Below are positions 15,681 through 25,422 of a DNA stretch of 64,000 nt, piece after piece (the first letter of the stretch is position 1; every line of letters begins with the position of its first letter). The translations under genes were made by a program, and so were the position numbers. The notes under the pieces were generated by a model. That model searched no databases, had not been told where the DNA came from, and worked only from the letters and a program-made list of their open reading frames with translations. This stretch comes from CAZMZW01 sp964571135. GTDB taxonomy: Bacteria > Chloroflexota > Anaerolineae > Anaerolineales > Anaerolineaceae. The DNA lies in assembly GCA_964571135.1 (NCBI GenBank), contig CAZMZW010000006.1:1-64000 (forward strand), written 5' to 3'.

Positions 15681-18587
15681 ATGAATCAAAAAAAATGGGT
15701 CGAACTGACCATCAATGCCAATAAACAAAAGTACCTGGTCGACCCATCCTGGAAATTGCTTGATTTTCTGCGTGGCATCAACCTAAAGAGTGTCAAATGC
15801 GGCTGCCAGGAGGGGGACTGCGGGATGTGTACGGTACTGATTGATGAAAAACCGGTGAAATCCTGCATGGTTGACCTGGCTTATGTGGGCAATAAAAAGA
15901 TCACCACTCTTGAAGGTCTGCGAAGCAGAGACCAGCTTCATCCCATCCAACGGGCATTTTTGGAATCAGGCGCAGTCCAATGCGGCTTTTGCACCCCGGC
16001 TCAGATCCTGACCGCCAAAGCCCTTCTCGAGCAAAACCCGGATCCAACCGAAGAACAGATCCGCCAGGCATTTAACAATGTCCTTTGCCGCTGCACTGGT
16101 TACGTTCGCATCATTGCGGCAGTCCAACAGGCCGCCAGGATGATGCAGGGTAAAAAATCGGTTCCCCTGCAACCGATCATACTTACCCTGCCAAAAAATA
16201 TCGGCCAATTAACCCTGCCTGAAGAATACCATCGCCTGGATCATTCCTCTCAGCCCCTGGCGCCGATAATATTAACTCCTGAGGGCATGCCTGAAAAACA
16301 GATCGTCGGTAAAAATGAGATCAAAGTGGATGGGATTGCATTGGTCAGTGGGAAGGCTGTTTTTACAGACGATGTGCAGATGCCTGGAATGCTATATGGG
16401 GCTTTGCTCACCAGCCCGCATGCGCATGCCAGGATCGTTCGCATTGATACAGAAAAAGCAAAAGCACTTAAAGGTGTTTTTGCCGTTTTGACCAATAAGG
16501 ATATTCCACGGGTGAAATATGCATCTGGCGGGCAAAGCTATCCCCAGCCGCTGCCGCATGACCAGGTCTCCCTGGATGACAAAGTACGGCATGTGGGTGA
16601 CCGCGTAGCTGTGGTGGCTGCCAGCACCCCGCAAATCGCAGCCCTGGCATTGGAGCTGATCGATGTGAAATACGAGATCCTTCCACATGTCTTGGATCCA
16701 GAAGAGGCAATGAAAAGCGGCGCACCCCACATCCATGACGAAATGGATACGGAAGGGATCTTCGATCCGGTGCATAACATCGTCCATCATATTGAAGTGG
16801 AAGAAGGTCAACCAGATTCAGCCTTCAATGATGCAGATGAGGTTTTCGAGGGTGAATTCCACACGCCCAAACAACAACATGCCCAGATGGAAGCGCATAC
16901 CTGCATTTCCTATTTTGATGAAGATCATAGGATGATCTTGCGCACCAGCACCCAGGTGCCTTTTCACGTGCGCCGGATCATTTCTCCCCTGATCGGTTTG
17001 CCGGTTAAAAATATTCGCGTGATCAAACCACGCATCGGCGGCGGTTTTGGCGGCAAGCAGGAATTGATTTTGGAGGATTTGTGTGCCCACCTTACCCTCG
17101 CCACCGGCCGGCCGGTGCGCATGGAATACACCCGCAAGCAGGAATTCAGCAGCGGACGCTCACGCCATAACCAGGTCATCCGCTACAAAATCGGGGTGAA
17201 AGACAAAAAAGTGACCGTCATTGAAATCAAGTTGATCAACGACACCGGTGCTTATGGCACACACGGTTTAACCGTTGCCATGGTGGGCGGTTTCAAAGGG
17301 CTGACTTTATACAATCCGATAAATTCAAGGTTTATTTGCGACGTGGTCTATACCAATAAACCCCCGGCCGGGGCTTTCCGCGGGTATGGCGCCATGCAGC
17401 AGCAATTCGCCCTGGAAGTTCTGATGGAGCAGGTCGCTGACAAATTAAACCTGGACGTGGTTGAGTTCAAGCGATCCAATTGGATCAAGAAGGATGAACC
17501 CATGCACCTGGCCGCCCGGATGGGGGAAGGCAGGAACGGGTTTGCACAATCCATGGCCACCAATGCCCTGGAAGAATGTGTGCAGGTGGGGTTGAAGGCA
17601 ACCGATTATTACCAAAAGCGCAAAGCATTTTCCACACAAGCGGATTCGCATTTGCGCAGGGGAATCGGGATGTCCATCGCCATGCATGGCAGCGGAATTG
17701 CCGGAATGGACATGGCTTCCGCCACTTTGAAAATGAATGATGATGGCTCTTTCAACCTGTGGGTCGGAGCATCTGATCTTGGAACCGGTTCAGATACCAT
17801 TTTGGCACAGATCGCAGCAGAAGAATTGGGCATCCGGGTGGAAGAGTTCCTGGTCAGGTCCGCGGACACCGACCTGACCCCCTTTGATAAAGGCGCCTAT
17901 GCCAGCTCAACTACCTATATCAGCGGCGGGGCAGTTCTAAAAACCGCCATCGCGATTAAAAAGCAAATCCAAAACCACGCAGCTAAAATGATGGAGGAAT
18001 CGGACCCGTCCACCTTGATCCTGAAAGAAGGCAGGGTATTTTCGATTAATGGACAATCGCTGTCTTTACAGGATGTCGCCCTGAGCAGCCTCCATCAGAA
18101 AGACCAGCACCAAATCATGGCCACGGAATCTCATCTCAGCTACGTCAGCCCGCCGCCGACCGCTGCTCAATTTGCCGAAGTGTGCGTGGATACCCAATCC
18201 GGCGAGATCAAGGTGGAACGCCTGCTGATGGTGGTGGATTGCGGGCGGGTGATTAACCCGATAACCGCCGCCGGCCAGGTGGAAGGCGGGATGGCCCAGG
18301 CATTGGGATTCGCCTTGTGTGAAGATACGCTATTTGATAACGGCGGACATATTTTAAATGACCGGCTGCGTAGTTACCGGGTGATGAAATCCAAAGAAAT
18401 GCCCGCCATGGACGTGATCTTCATCCAGACTGACGAACCCAGCGGACCTTACGGGGCAAAATCAGTTTCGGAAATTGCCATTGATGGAGTAGCTCCTGCG
18501 CTGGTAAATGCTGTGCATAACGCCACCGGGGTTTGGTTTCATACTCTTCCTCTTACAAAGGAAAGAGTGCTACAGGGATTGAAATAG
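15681..18587 (+). CDS. Fused [2Fe-2S]/molybdopterin hydroxylase, xanthine dehydrogenase family
   Basis: 968 residues from the ATG at 15681. Residues 1-90 are a plant-type [2Fe-2S] domain (C40, C42, C47, C50, C62). Residues about 95-165 are the second [2Fe-2S] domain (QCGFCTPAQ, VLCRCTGYV). From about 205 follows the large molybdenum-cofactor subunit (GKAVFTDDVQMPGMLYG, GGGFGGKQE, AGAFRGYGAMQ, GASDLGTGSD, GPYGAKSVSEIAIDG with the active-site Glu). The iron-sulfur and molybdenum subunits are separate proteins in most bacterial xanthine dehydrogenases. The fused form without FAD subunit resembles the 'selenium-dependent xanthine dehydrogenase' group. No FAD subunit is encoded nearby, so the electron acceptor is unknown. 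Divergent placement beside purine salvage genes suggests hypoxanthine or xanthine oxidation. Confidence 0.88.
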   Translation: MNQKKWVELTINANKQKYLVDPSWKLLDFLRGINLKSVKCGCQEGDCGMCTVLIDEKPVKSCMVDLAYVGNKKITTLEGLRSRDQLHPIQRAFLESGAVQCGFCTPAQILTAKALLEQNPDPTEEQIRQAFNNVLCRCTGYVRIIAAVQQAARMMQGKKSVPLQPIILTLPKNIGQLTLPEEYHRLDHSSQPLAPIILTPEGMPEKQIVGKNEIKVDGIALVSGKAVFTDDVQMPGMLYGALLTSPHAHARIVRIDTEKAKALKGVFAVLTNKDIPRVKYASGGQSYPQPLPHDQVSLDDKVRHVGDRVAVVAASTPQIAALALELIDVKYEILPHVLDPEEAMKSGAPHIHDEMDTEGIFDPVHNIVHHIEVEEGQPDSAFNDADEVFEGEFHTPKQQHAQMEAHTCISYFDEDHRMILRTSTQVPFHVRRIISPLIGLPVKNIRVIKPRIGGGFGGKQELILEDLCAHLTLATGRPVRMEYTRKQEFSSGRSRHNQVIRYKIGVKDKKVTVIEIKLINDTGAYGTHGLTVAMVGGFKGLTLYNPINSRFICDVVYTNKPPAGAFRGYGAMQQQFALEVLMEQVADKLNLDVVEFKRSNWIKKDEPMHLAARMGEGRNGFAQSMATNALEECVQVGLKATDYYQKRKAFSTQADSHLRRGIGMSIAMHGSGIAGMDMASATLKMNDDGSFNLWVGASDLGTGSDTILAQIAAEELGIRVEEFLVRSADTDLTPFDKGAYASSTTYISGGAVLKTAIAIKKQIQNHAAKMMEESDPSTLILKEGRVFSINGQSLSLQDVALSSLHQKDQHQIMATESHLSYVSPPPTAAQFAEVCVDTQSGEIKVERLLMVVDCGRVINPITAAGQVEGGMAQALGFALCEDTLFDNGGHILNDRLRSYRVMKSKEMPAMDVIFIQTDEPSGPYGAKSVSEIAIDGVAPALVNAVHNATGVWFHTLPLTKERVLQGLK

Positions 18588-19235
18588 GTTGTGAATTGCC
18601 GTAAAACTATTATTAAACGGTCGTGAATTTGCTAAACCCGACAAAACCCAACAGGTAAATGGCATCAATAATATTCGTTTCACCTTGAACGAATAGAAGT
18701 TCGATTTTTTTATATGCCTTATTCGTTTCCTATTCGTTTTTTCTAAAGTGTCTCGGAGCTCCCTGTACGAACAGGGAGCGCAGATCCCAGCAGCACCACG
18801 GGATCTCGGAGACCAATGTATGGGCGTTGGTCGGAGATCCTTGACGCGCTTCGGAGTCAAGTCGAAGAGCGTCAGGGAAAACCGCAGAACGGAGGGGAGG
18901 AGATAATCGCTGCTCTAATGCATTCGTTTCCCTTTCGTTTTTTTTAAAATGTCGGGTTATGTCGTCGCCCTTTACGCTATTTGTTTTCAAAAAAGTGTCC
19001 GAATCTGTCCGCTTTTGTCCGCCGGAGCGCTTTGCACTCGTAAAGGGCTTCGATGATGCTGCTTAATAAAATGTTTCGCGATCAATTCCCCACCTAACCC
19101 CACCCAACCTCTCCTTGAAAAGGGGAGGAATTAGGAAAAACCACGAGATGCAGGCTACCTCTTTCTTCATTGAAATATCGATTCTTATTTTCCAAAATAC
19201 GATAAAATAATTAAACAATTCAAAATAGGGTTGAA
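18588..19235. other. 648-bp gene-free, hairpin-rich intergenic region
   Basis: No credible coding sequence. It contains two 32-bp near-identical direct repeats around a hairpin-rich core (separate entry). It also holds a GC-rich palindrome near 19108-19129 (CCTCTCCTT-GAA-AAGGGGAGG, one G.T pair), a type of repeat frequent in intergenic DNA of Chloroflexota and cyanobacteria. The end at 19200-19235 is AT-rich and leads into coaX. Confidence 0.55.
18721..18953. repeat. Structured element bounded by 32-bp direct repeats
   Basis: Copies at 18721-18752 and 18922-18953 both start ATTCGTTTCC and end in GTC; 28 of 32 positions are identical. Between them lie the perfect hairpin GCTCCCTGT-acga-ACAGGGAGC (18758-18779), GATCCC/GGGATC (18783-18788, 18799-18804), and an imperfect GACGCGCTTCG/CGAAGAGCGTC (18843-18873). 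No coding potential is evident. It could be a non-autonomous mobile repeat or a dispersed structured intergenic repeat. Confidence 0.5.
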
Positions 19236-20003
19236 ATGCTTTTAGTCATTGACCTCGGCAATACCAATCTGACCTTGGGACTCTACCAGGGAGAAGCCCT
19301 GCGCTTGCACTGGCGGCTGGCCACGGATCAAGCCCGCATGCCGGATGAATATGGCATCCAGATCTTGAGCATGCTGGAGCACGGCGGCTGCAAGCCGGAG
19401 GAACTGACCGGCATCTGCCTGTCCTCGGTGGTGCCGCCCCTCACTGAACGTATCATCGAAGCCTGCCAGACCTACCTGCAGCGCATGCCGTTGGTAGTTT
19501 CCTGTACGCTTAACCTCGGGATCAAGATCGGCTATGATGACCCCAAGGCCGTGGGTGCCGACCGCCTGGCGGATGCCGCTGCAGTTTGGAAACTCTACGG
19601 CGGACCGGCCTGCATTATTGATTATGGGACAGCCACCACCTTCAACGCGCTCTCCAAAGACGGAATTTACCTGGGCGGCGCCATCGCTGCCGGAGTGGGA
19701 ATTGCCCTGGATGCCCTAGTGCGGCGCACGTCCAAGCTGCCTCCAGTGGAACTGCAAGCCCCACCGGCTGCCATCGGGCACAATACCATCCATGCCATGC
19801 AGTCCGGGATCATCAATGGATATGTGTCCATGACCGAAGGCATGGTCAAGCGCTTCAAAGCCGAGCTGGGCGGGGATGCCAAAGTGATCGCCACGGGCGG
19901 ACTGGTCAGCGTCATCGCCAGCCAGACCACGGTCATCGATATCACTGCTCCCTGGCTCACCCTGGATGGGCTGCGGATCATATGGGAGTTGAACCAGATA
20001 TAA
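19236..20003 (+). CDS. coaX: Type III pantothenate kinase
   Basis: A 255-residue cytosolic enzyme for the first step of coenzyme A synthesis (pantothenate + ATP to phosphopantothenate). The ASKHA nucleotide fold shows MLLVIDLGNTNLTLGLYQG at the N-terminus, GADRLADAAAVW and the second phosphate loop DYGTATTFNAL. GGAIAAGVGIALDAL and ATGGLVSVIA follow. Length is typical. It ends 1 bp before coaBC, so the two CoA genes are coupled. Confidence 0.95.
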   Translation: MLLVIDLGNTNLTLGLYQGEALRLHWRLATDQARMPDEYGIQILSMLEHGGCKPEELTGICLSSVVPPLTERIIEACQTYLQRMPLVVSCTLNLGIKIGYDDPKAVGADRLADAAAVWKLYGGPACIIDYGTATTFNALSKDGIYLGGAIAAGVGIALDALVRRTSKLPPVELQAPPAAIGHNTIHAMQSGIINGYVSMTEGMVKRFKAELGGDAKVIATGGLVSVIASQTTVIDITAPWLTLDGLRIIWELNQI

Positions 20004-20004
20004 T

Positions 20005-21222
20005 ATGAGCAATCCTTTAGAGAACAAGCACATTTTGCTGGGGATCACCGGCTCCATTGCCGCCTATAAGGGAGCTGAGCTGGCATCCAAACTATCCCAG
20101 GCGGGAGTGGATGTAAACGTCCTGCTTACTCCTTCAGCGGAAAAGTTCGTCTCTGCGCTTACCTTTCAATCCCTCACCGGCAATAAATGCTACGTTGACA
20201 GCGACCTGTGGGGCAGAGAAGGGCATATCGTGCACGTCCAACTGGGACGTACGACTGACCTGATGCTAATTGCACCAGCCAGCGCCAATACCATCGCGAA
20301 GCTAGCCCATGGCATTGCCGACAACCTGGTGAGCATCACTGCCCTGGCTGCGCGCTGCCCATTGGTGATCGCTCCGGCGATGGACGCAGGCATGTTCAGC
20401 CACCCTGCCACTCAGGAAAACGTCAAGCTGCTGCAATCCCGCGGGGTCGCCTTCATCGGACCGGAAGCAGGCCACCTGGCATCCGGGCTGGAAGGGTTGG
20501 GGCGGATGACCGAACCGCAGGAAATTGTCAACCAGTTACGCTGGATGCTTTCGAAAGGCGGTTCGCTGACCGGGCGCAAGATCGTGGTGACCGCCGGCGG
20601 AACGCAGGAAGCCATTGACCCCGTGCGCGTGATCGGCAACCGTTCCTCAGGCAAGCAGGGATATGCGGTTGCCCAGGCCGCCCTGGACTGCGGGGCAAAG
20701 GTCACCCTCATTACCACACCCACCGCACTGCCCGTTCCCTTTGGTGCACAGGTTGTAAATGTGCAAACCGCTGAGGAAATGCGCAAAGTCGTATTGGAAA
20801 ACATCCCGGACGCGCTGGCCCTGATCATGACTGCCGCGGTGGCAGACTTCCGCCCGCTGCATATGCAAGTGGAAAAGATTAAAAAAGAAAAAGGGCTCAA
20901 AGAGATCCAACTGGAAGCTACCAGGGATATCCTGCTGGAAGTGGCCAATAAGAAACCAAAGATCAATCCCGGCTTACGCGTCATTGGATTTGCCGCTGAG
21001 AGCCAGGATATTTTCAAGAATGCCCAAAAGAAGCTGGAAAGTAAACACCTGGATATCATTGCGGTCAATGACATCACCTCACCTGTGGCTGGATTTGGGT
21101 CAGATTCCAATAAGGTGACCCTTTTGTTTGCAGATGGTTCCTCAGAAGATCTGCCGCTGATGAAAAAGAGCGAAGTGGCGGAAAAAATCATCCAGACCCT
21201 GATCAACTGGCTGGCAGAATAG
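20005..21222 (+). CDS. coaBC: Phosphopantothenoylcysteine decarboxylase / synthetase
   Basis: A 405-residue bifunctional CoA enzyme. The N-terminal CoaC flavoprotein domain (1-185) has LLGITGSIAAYKGAEL, the PASANTIAKLAHGIADNL stretch and PAMDAGMFSHPATQENV. The C-terminal CoaB domain has KIVVTAGGTQEAIDPVRVI, NRSSGKQGYA and AAVADFRP. It joins cysteine to phosphopantothenate and then decarboxylates. It is placed directly after coaX and 18 bp before a phosphoesterase gene. Confidence 0.96.
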   Translation: MSNPLENKHILLGITGSIAAYKGAELASKLSQAGVDVNVLLTPSAEKFVSALTFQSLTGNKCYVDSDLWGREGHIVHVQLGRTTDLMLIAPASANTIAKLAHGIADNLVSITALAARCPLVIAPAMDAGMFSHPATQENVKLLQSRGVAFIGPEAGHLASGLEGLGRMTEPQEIVNQLRWMLSKGGSLTGRKIVVTAGGTQEAIDPVRVIGNRSSGKQGYAVAQAALDCGAKVTLITTPTALPVPFGAQVVNVQTAEEMRKVVLENIPDALALIMTAAVADFRPLHMQVEKIKKEKGLKEIQLEATRDILLEVANKKPKINPGLRVIGFAAESQDIFKNAQKKLESKHLDIIAVNDITSPVAGFGSDSNKVTLLFADGSSEDLPLMKKSEVAEKIIQTLINWLAE

Positions 21223-21240
21223 AAAGGAAACAACTGGCCT

Positions 21241-21963
21241 ATGCGCATACTGGTCTTCTCCGATGTCCACTCCAATCTTTCCGCCCTGGAAGCCATGCTG
21301 GAGGCGGCTGGCAGGTATGATGCCGCCTGGTGCCTGGGTGACCTGGTGGGTTACGGCCCGGATCCCAATGAATGCATCGCCCAGGTGCGCAAGCTGCCCA
21401 ACCTGCTGTGCGTGCGCGGCAACCACGATGCTGCCGTGCTGGGCGAAATGGATCAACAGACCTTCAACCATGAAGCCAGCCTGGCGATCACCTGGACCAA
21501 ACACGTGATCAATTCCCAGAGCCAGGATTTCCTGCTCAACCTTAAAGAAACCATTATTGAAGGGGACGTGACCCTGGTGCATGGCAGCCCGCGCAATCCA
21601 GTATGGGAATACCTGATGGATTACCCGACCGCTTTACAGACGTTCCCCTATTTTGATACGCGGCTTTGTTTTGTCGGGCATACCCATGTGCCCGCCTTAT
21701 GGGAGCAGAATCCAGGCGAAGGCACTCCGCCCCTTGTCCACGATTACCTGCGCATGACCATCAGCGGGCGATCGATCCTTAACCCCGGATCGGTCGGTCA
21801 ACCGCGTGACCATGACAAGCGGGCGGCCTTTGCCCTCTTTGATACCGTGCAGAGCACCTGGGAACTGCGCCGCGTGGAATACGATATTGTCAGTGTGCAA
21901 AACCGCATCAAGAAAACCAGCTTGCCCTGGCGGCATGCCATGCGCCTGAATGAGGGCTGGTAA
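21241..21963 (+). CDS. Metallophosphoesterase (YfcE/MJ0936-like)
   Basis: 240 residues of the calcineurin-like phosphoesterase fold with all metal motifs: ILVFSDVHSNLSALE, CLGDLVGYGPDP, VRGNHDAAV, LVHGSPRNP and FVGHTHVPALW, then GRSILNPGSVGQPRD. It is likely a di-metal phosphodiesterase or phosphatase in the cytosol; substrate unknown. The 18-bp gap after coaBC and AGAAAGGAA upstream support co-transcription with the CoA genes. Confidence 0.92.
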   Translation: MRILVFSDVHSNLSALEAMLEAAGRYDAAWCLGDLVGYGPDPNECIAQVRKLPNLLCVRGNHDAAVLGEMDQQTFNHEASLAITWTKHVINSQSQDFLLNLKETIIEGDVTLVHGSPRNPVWEYLMDYPTALQTFPYFDTRLCFVGHTHVPALWEQNPGEGTPPLVHDYLRMTISGRSILNPGSVGQPRDHDKRAAFALFDTVQSTWELRRVEYDIVSVQNRIKKTSLPWRHAMRLNEGW

Positions 21964-22026
21964 GGGAACCATTTTTCTTGAATGAACGTCTATGGGGTAA
22001 TCTATAATGAGTAAAGAGGAGAAAAA

Positions 22027-22962
22027 ATGAACAAGAAGATTTTTATTTCCCTGGTTACCGTGTGTGCCTTGATCATAATGACCGCCTGCTCTGCCAAAGT
22101 ATCGCCCCTGCGTTCTGATTCTGCGACCGGAGCACAAATGGTTGCACCTTCAGCCCCCCGAGCGGCAGGTGAAACGGTTAGCAAGGAACTCGGTTCAACC
22201 GCAAACACGATTGACCGGATCGTGATTAAAAATGCGTCCCTTTCCCTGGCAGTGGTTGATCCTACAGCGTCCATGAAGGCGATCGCAACCATGGCAGAAG
22301 GCATGGGCGGATTCGTGGTCAGTTCCAATATGTATAAGACCACCTCATCGGCAGGCGCCGAACTGCCCGCCGCGGATATCACCATACGCGTTCCTTCTGA
22401 GCAGCTGGATATTGCCCTTACGCAAATCAAGGCGCTGGTCCCGGATGCTAAAACAGATATCCTCAACGAAAACGTTTCCGGACAGGATGTGACCAAGGAA
22501 TATACCGACACTGAATCGCGGGTGAATAACCTTAAAGCTGCCGAAGTGCAACTGGTGAAGATCATGGCATCAGCCATCAAGACCGAAGATGTGATGGCAG
22601 TTTTCCATGAATTGACCAGCGTGCGCGAGCAGATCGAAGTTCTGCAAGGACAGTTGAATTACTACAAGGATGCAGCCCGGCTTTCCGCGATCAGTATCAA
22701 CTTGAAGGCCAAGGAAGCTCTTAAACCGATCACTGTAGGCGGCTGGCAGCCCGGCCTGGAAGCACAGAAAGCCCTGCAGTCGCTGGTAAGCGGGCTTGCT
22801 CTGCTTGTGAACCTGTTGATCTTTGTTCTGATAGTCCTGGTACCGTTGGGATTAATCATCGGTCTGCCGATCTACCTGATATTACGCGCCATCCGCAGAC
22901 GCCGCATGAATGAAAAACCTGCCGAACCCAAAGCGCCGGTGGTAACCGTAAATAAAAAATAA
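22027..22962 (+). CDS. DUF4349 lipoprotein with C-terminal membrane helix
   Basis: 311 residues. The signal peptide ends in lipobox IIMTAC (Cys about residue 21). The DUF4349 core (about 65-240) has IVIKNASLSLAVVDP, GGFVVSSNMY, ITIRVPSEQLDIAL and DVTKEYTDTESRVNNLKA, followed by a coiled-coil-like segment. One long hydrophobic helix (LVNLLIFVLIVLVPLGLII) precedes a basic tail. The protein is thus anchored at both ends, with the core outside. Function unknown. AAAGAGGAG precedes the ATG. Confidence 0.85.
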   Translation: MNKKIFISLVTVCALIIMTACSAKVSPLRSDSATGAQMVAPSAPRAAGETVSKELGSTANTIDRIVIKNASLSLAVVDPTASMKAIATMAEGMGGFVVSSNMYKTTSSAGAELPAADITIRVPSEQLDIALTQIKALVPDAKTDILNENVSGQDVTKEYTDTESRVNNLKAAEVQLVKIMASAIKTEDVMAVFHELTSVREQIEVLQGQLNYYKDAARLSAISINLKAKEALKPITVGGWQPGLEAQKALQSLVSGLALLVNLLIFVLIVLVPLGLIIGLPIYLILRAIRRRRMNEKPAEPKAPVVTVNKK

Positions 22963-23014
22963 TATTTGATCATTTCGGACTTTCCAAAAGAAAATCCGAA
23001 AATACCATTTTTAT

Positions 23015-23047
23015 AAAAAGCGTTTCTGGGAAAAAGAAACGCTTTTT
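23015..23047. terminator. Bidirectional rho-independent terminator
   Basis: Perfect 13-bp stem AAAAAGCGTTTCT (23015-23027) with AGAAACGCTTTTT (23035-23047), 7-base loop, A-run and T-run on either side. It lies between the convergent DUF4349 and alpha-galactosidase genes and overlaps the stop codon of the latter. Confidence 0.85.
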
Positions 23048-25400
23048 AATATTTAATTTTTATTGTATTATTGTTTTTGATGGTCAGCGCAAATCGGTAA
23101 CATCCGGGTAGGCTCTCCACCCAGTGGATCACCTGATCATTGTTTCTAGCCCTTTGCGGCGGGCGCGGCAAGGCTATTTCAATTTCGCCCTGAGCCTCGC
23201 GGCCTAACACAATTGTCAGAAGTATTCCCGTTTTACCAGTCTTCCATTCTCTTACTTCAAGTCCCTGGGAAATATGCAGGTCACTGCCCAGGTACTGGGC
23301 TGACCCCGGCGTCGCCGGTCTGACCGCCAGTAATACGGATCCATGAGGAGCAACATCCCCACAGAATAATGGCTCACCTTTACCAGCTATAACAGACTCT
23401 TTTTTCCAAAAAGAACGCACCCAATATTTTCCGGAAGGCAGTTTAAAATCGGCGGGTTGAATTTCCATTTTCTGCAGGCGATCCGCCCAATTGAAACGCG
23501 CCAGTATGTGCCACTCTCCGCTGGAATTTTTCAGGTCCAGGCGCAGGCGGGTCGGCGTTTCCACATCAAACCAATCCAGTACCTGTGGGCGCTGATCGAT
23601 GGGAGGCAGCAAGGTGGCAGCCAGTTTGATCCTTTCCGCAGGCAATTGCGGCAGGTCATCTGAAAGCAGGATGTTCCCGCCGGTCATTCCAATCACAGTC
23701 GCAAGGGTTTGCACTTCCTCCAGGGTGAGGTTGGATGTCGGCCGTACCAGCAGGCAGTCAGGGTCATTAATCCACCATTTGCGATGCATAAAGGAACGGG
23801 TGAGAATATTCTGAATGGAGTTGCGTGCTGAAGGCATATAGGGTTCATTGTGGAAAATGGCACTTAGACTAAAATAGCTCGGATACCAGTTCTCCAGCAC
23901 ATCCGGACCAATGCGCATGGCAGATACAATACCAATCCCGGAACCGAGGGGTAAACCACAACCCAGGAGCAGGGTTTCATCACCAGCAGATTCTTTCAGT
24001 TTTAATAGTCCCCTTCTCAGCACCTGGGCACGGGTCAGAGAATCATCCTGATATTTGCCCGGACGGGCAGCTGCAAACAAAAAGTCCAATTTGATATAAG
24101 GAAACTTCCATTGATGGGCAGCAGTATGCACCACTTTAGCAGCGTATTCCAGCGCTTGTGGATTAGTTAAATCCAGAGATGAGTTGAAGGTATCCCAAGC
24201 AAACCCAGCATTGACCAGACCTCCGGATGCTTTACGCAATAACCATTCCGGGTGGTTTTTTTTCAGCTCTGATCGCGGGTGGACAATGAAGGGTGCGATC
24301 CAAATTCCGGGCTGATACCCGGCTTTTTTAATCTCTTTGACCAGGTTTTCAATTCCATCCGGGAACGTGTCCCGGAAGGTAAGCCAATCACCGACCTGGC
24401 TCTGATAACCATCATCGATTTGAAATAATTTCAGGGGTAATTGGTCATCAATTTTTTTCAGTGCAGTGAGATTTGTTTTGATCTGCTCAGCAGTAACTTT
24501 GGAATAGAACTGATACCATGAACACCAGCCGACTGATAACTTGCCAAAATCCTTTAAATGGTGTTCATGCGCGACCGCATCCAAATAAACATCCAACGGA
24601 TTTATTTCATCCATCGAAAAGGGAGCAATCACTGCCCAATCAGTTTGCATGGATGAGCTGGGATCCAAACGGGTATGATCACCGCACGCCCAAACCTTTA
24701 ATTCCGGTCGACCCATAAGAACGGTCTCAACGACGCCATAATGCTGTTTTTGGGAAAGAAACCCGGTGATGAATCCTTTCCGGGAAACCCGATCCCCTAT
24801 GAGACCAAAGAAATCGCTGGAAAAATGACCTTTTCTGTGAGAAACAGGTGTGGTCGAATTGGTGTTTTCTGGTAATTGAAAAGGACCAAGCCTTGTCCGG
24901 CGGGCGAATTGATGCTTTGAGTAGACTCCGGAATACATCCAGGATTGCCAGCCGTTGGAATAAAATGCAAGATCAGATCGATCCAGGCGGGGGAATTTAA
25001 GTTGACTATTCGGAGAATTTTTTGCACCCACTTTAAGCAATTCAATTTTGTCGATGAAAATTGGCGCAGATGAAATATTCTTTATCTCAATTTTCCAGAG
25101 GAAGAGCGGATGCTTTTCGGCAAGGGTAAAAGTGAGTTGGCATTCCACTGGGGAATTCTGAGAGCGGCTGTTGAAATAAGCTGCCTGCAGTTTCCCATGT
25201 TCTTTCAAAATCACAGATTTTTTTGGATTTGACCGATCAAACAGGCAGAGGGCCTCAACCTTTCTACGATCATTTTGAGAATAATGGATCGCAAGCGATG
25301 CCCCAATCACTTTCGGGAAGGATCTATCCAGGGGATGCAAATCAAAGCTGCCCTGCTTTAAATTAAAATCCAATTGAAAGAACGAATTATTTAGCTTCAT
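23046..25400 (-). CDS. Alpha-galactosidase, GH36 family
   Basis: A 784-residue glycoside hydrolase without signal peptide, so cytosolic, releasing terminal alpha-galactose from oligosaccharides. An N-terminal beta-sandwich (about 1-290) is followed by the GH-D clan barrel with SVGWCSWYQFY, LFQIDDGYQ and GYQPGIWIAPF. The nucleophile Asp is near 438 (YIKLDFLF) and the acid/base Asp near 500 (RIGPDV). A C-terminal beta domain closes the protein. Spacing of the two catalytic Asp residues (about 60) fits GH36. No sugar transporter is adjacent. It is followed upstream by a GT-C membrane protein, with 22 bp between the genes. Confidence 0.9.
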   Translation of the reverse strand: MKLNNSFFQLDFNLKQGSFDLHPLDRSFPKVIGASLAIHYSQNDRRKVEALCLFDRSNPKKSVILKEHGKLQAAYFNSRSQNSPVECQLTFTLAEKHPLFLWKIEIKNISSAPIFIDKIELLKVGAKNSPNSQLKFPRLDRSDLAFYSNGWQSWMYSGVYSKHQFARRTRLGPFQLPENTNSTTPVSHRKGHFSSDFFGLIGDRVSRKGFITGFLSQKQHYGVVETVLMGRPELKVWACGDHTRLDPSSSMQTDWAVIAPFSMDEINPLDVYLDAVAHEHHLKDFGKLSVGWCSWYQFYSKVTAEQIKTNLTALKKIDDQLPLKLFQIDDGYQSQVGDWLTFRDTFPDGIENLVKEIKKAGYQPGIWIAPFIVHPRSELKKNHPEWLLRKASGGLVNAGFAWDTFNSSLDLTNPQALEYAAKVVHTAAHQWKFPYIKLDFLFAAARPGKYQDDSLTRAQVLRRGLLKLKESAGDETLLLGCGLPLGSGIGIVSAMRIGPDVLENWYPSYFSLSAIFHNEPYMPSARNSIQNILTRSFMHRKWWINDPDCLLVRPTSNLTLEEVQTLATVIGMTGGNILLSDDLPQLPAERIKLAATLLPPIDQRPQVLDWFDVETPTRLRLDLKNSSGEWHILARFNWADRLQKMEIQPADFKLPSGKYWVRSFWKKESVIAGKGEPLFCGDVAPHGSVLLAVRPATPGSAQYLGSDLHISQGLEVREWKTGKTGILLTIVLGREAQGEIEIALPRPPQRARNNDQVIHWVESLPGCYRFALTIKNNNTIKIKY

Positions 25401-25422
25401 TGATACTTTGATGTTAGAAAAT

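Noticed and set aside
20412..21296. Long open frame antisense to coaBC
   Set aside because: It is a shadow of a conserved gene, with Ser/Thr-rich composition, no ribosome binding site and no known domain.
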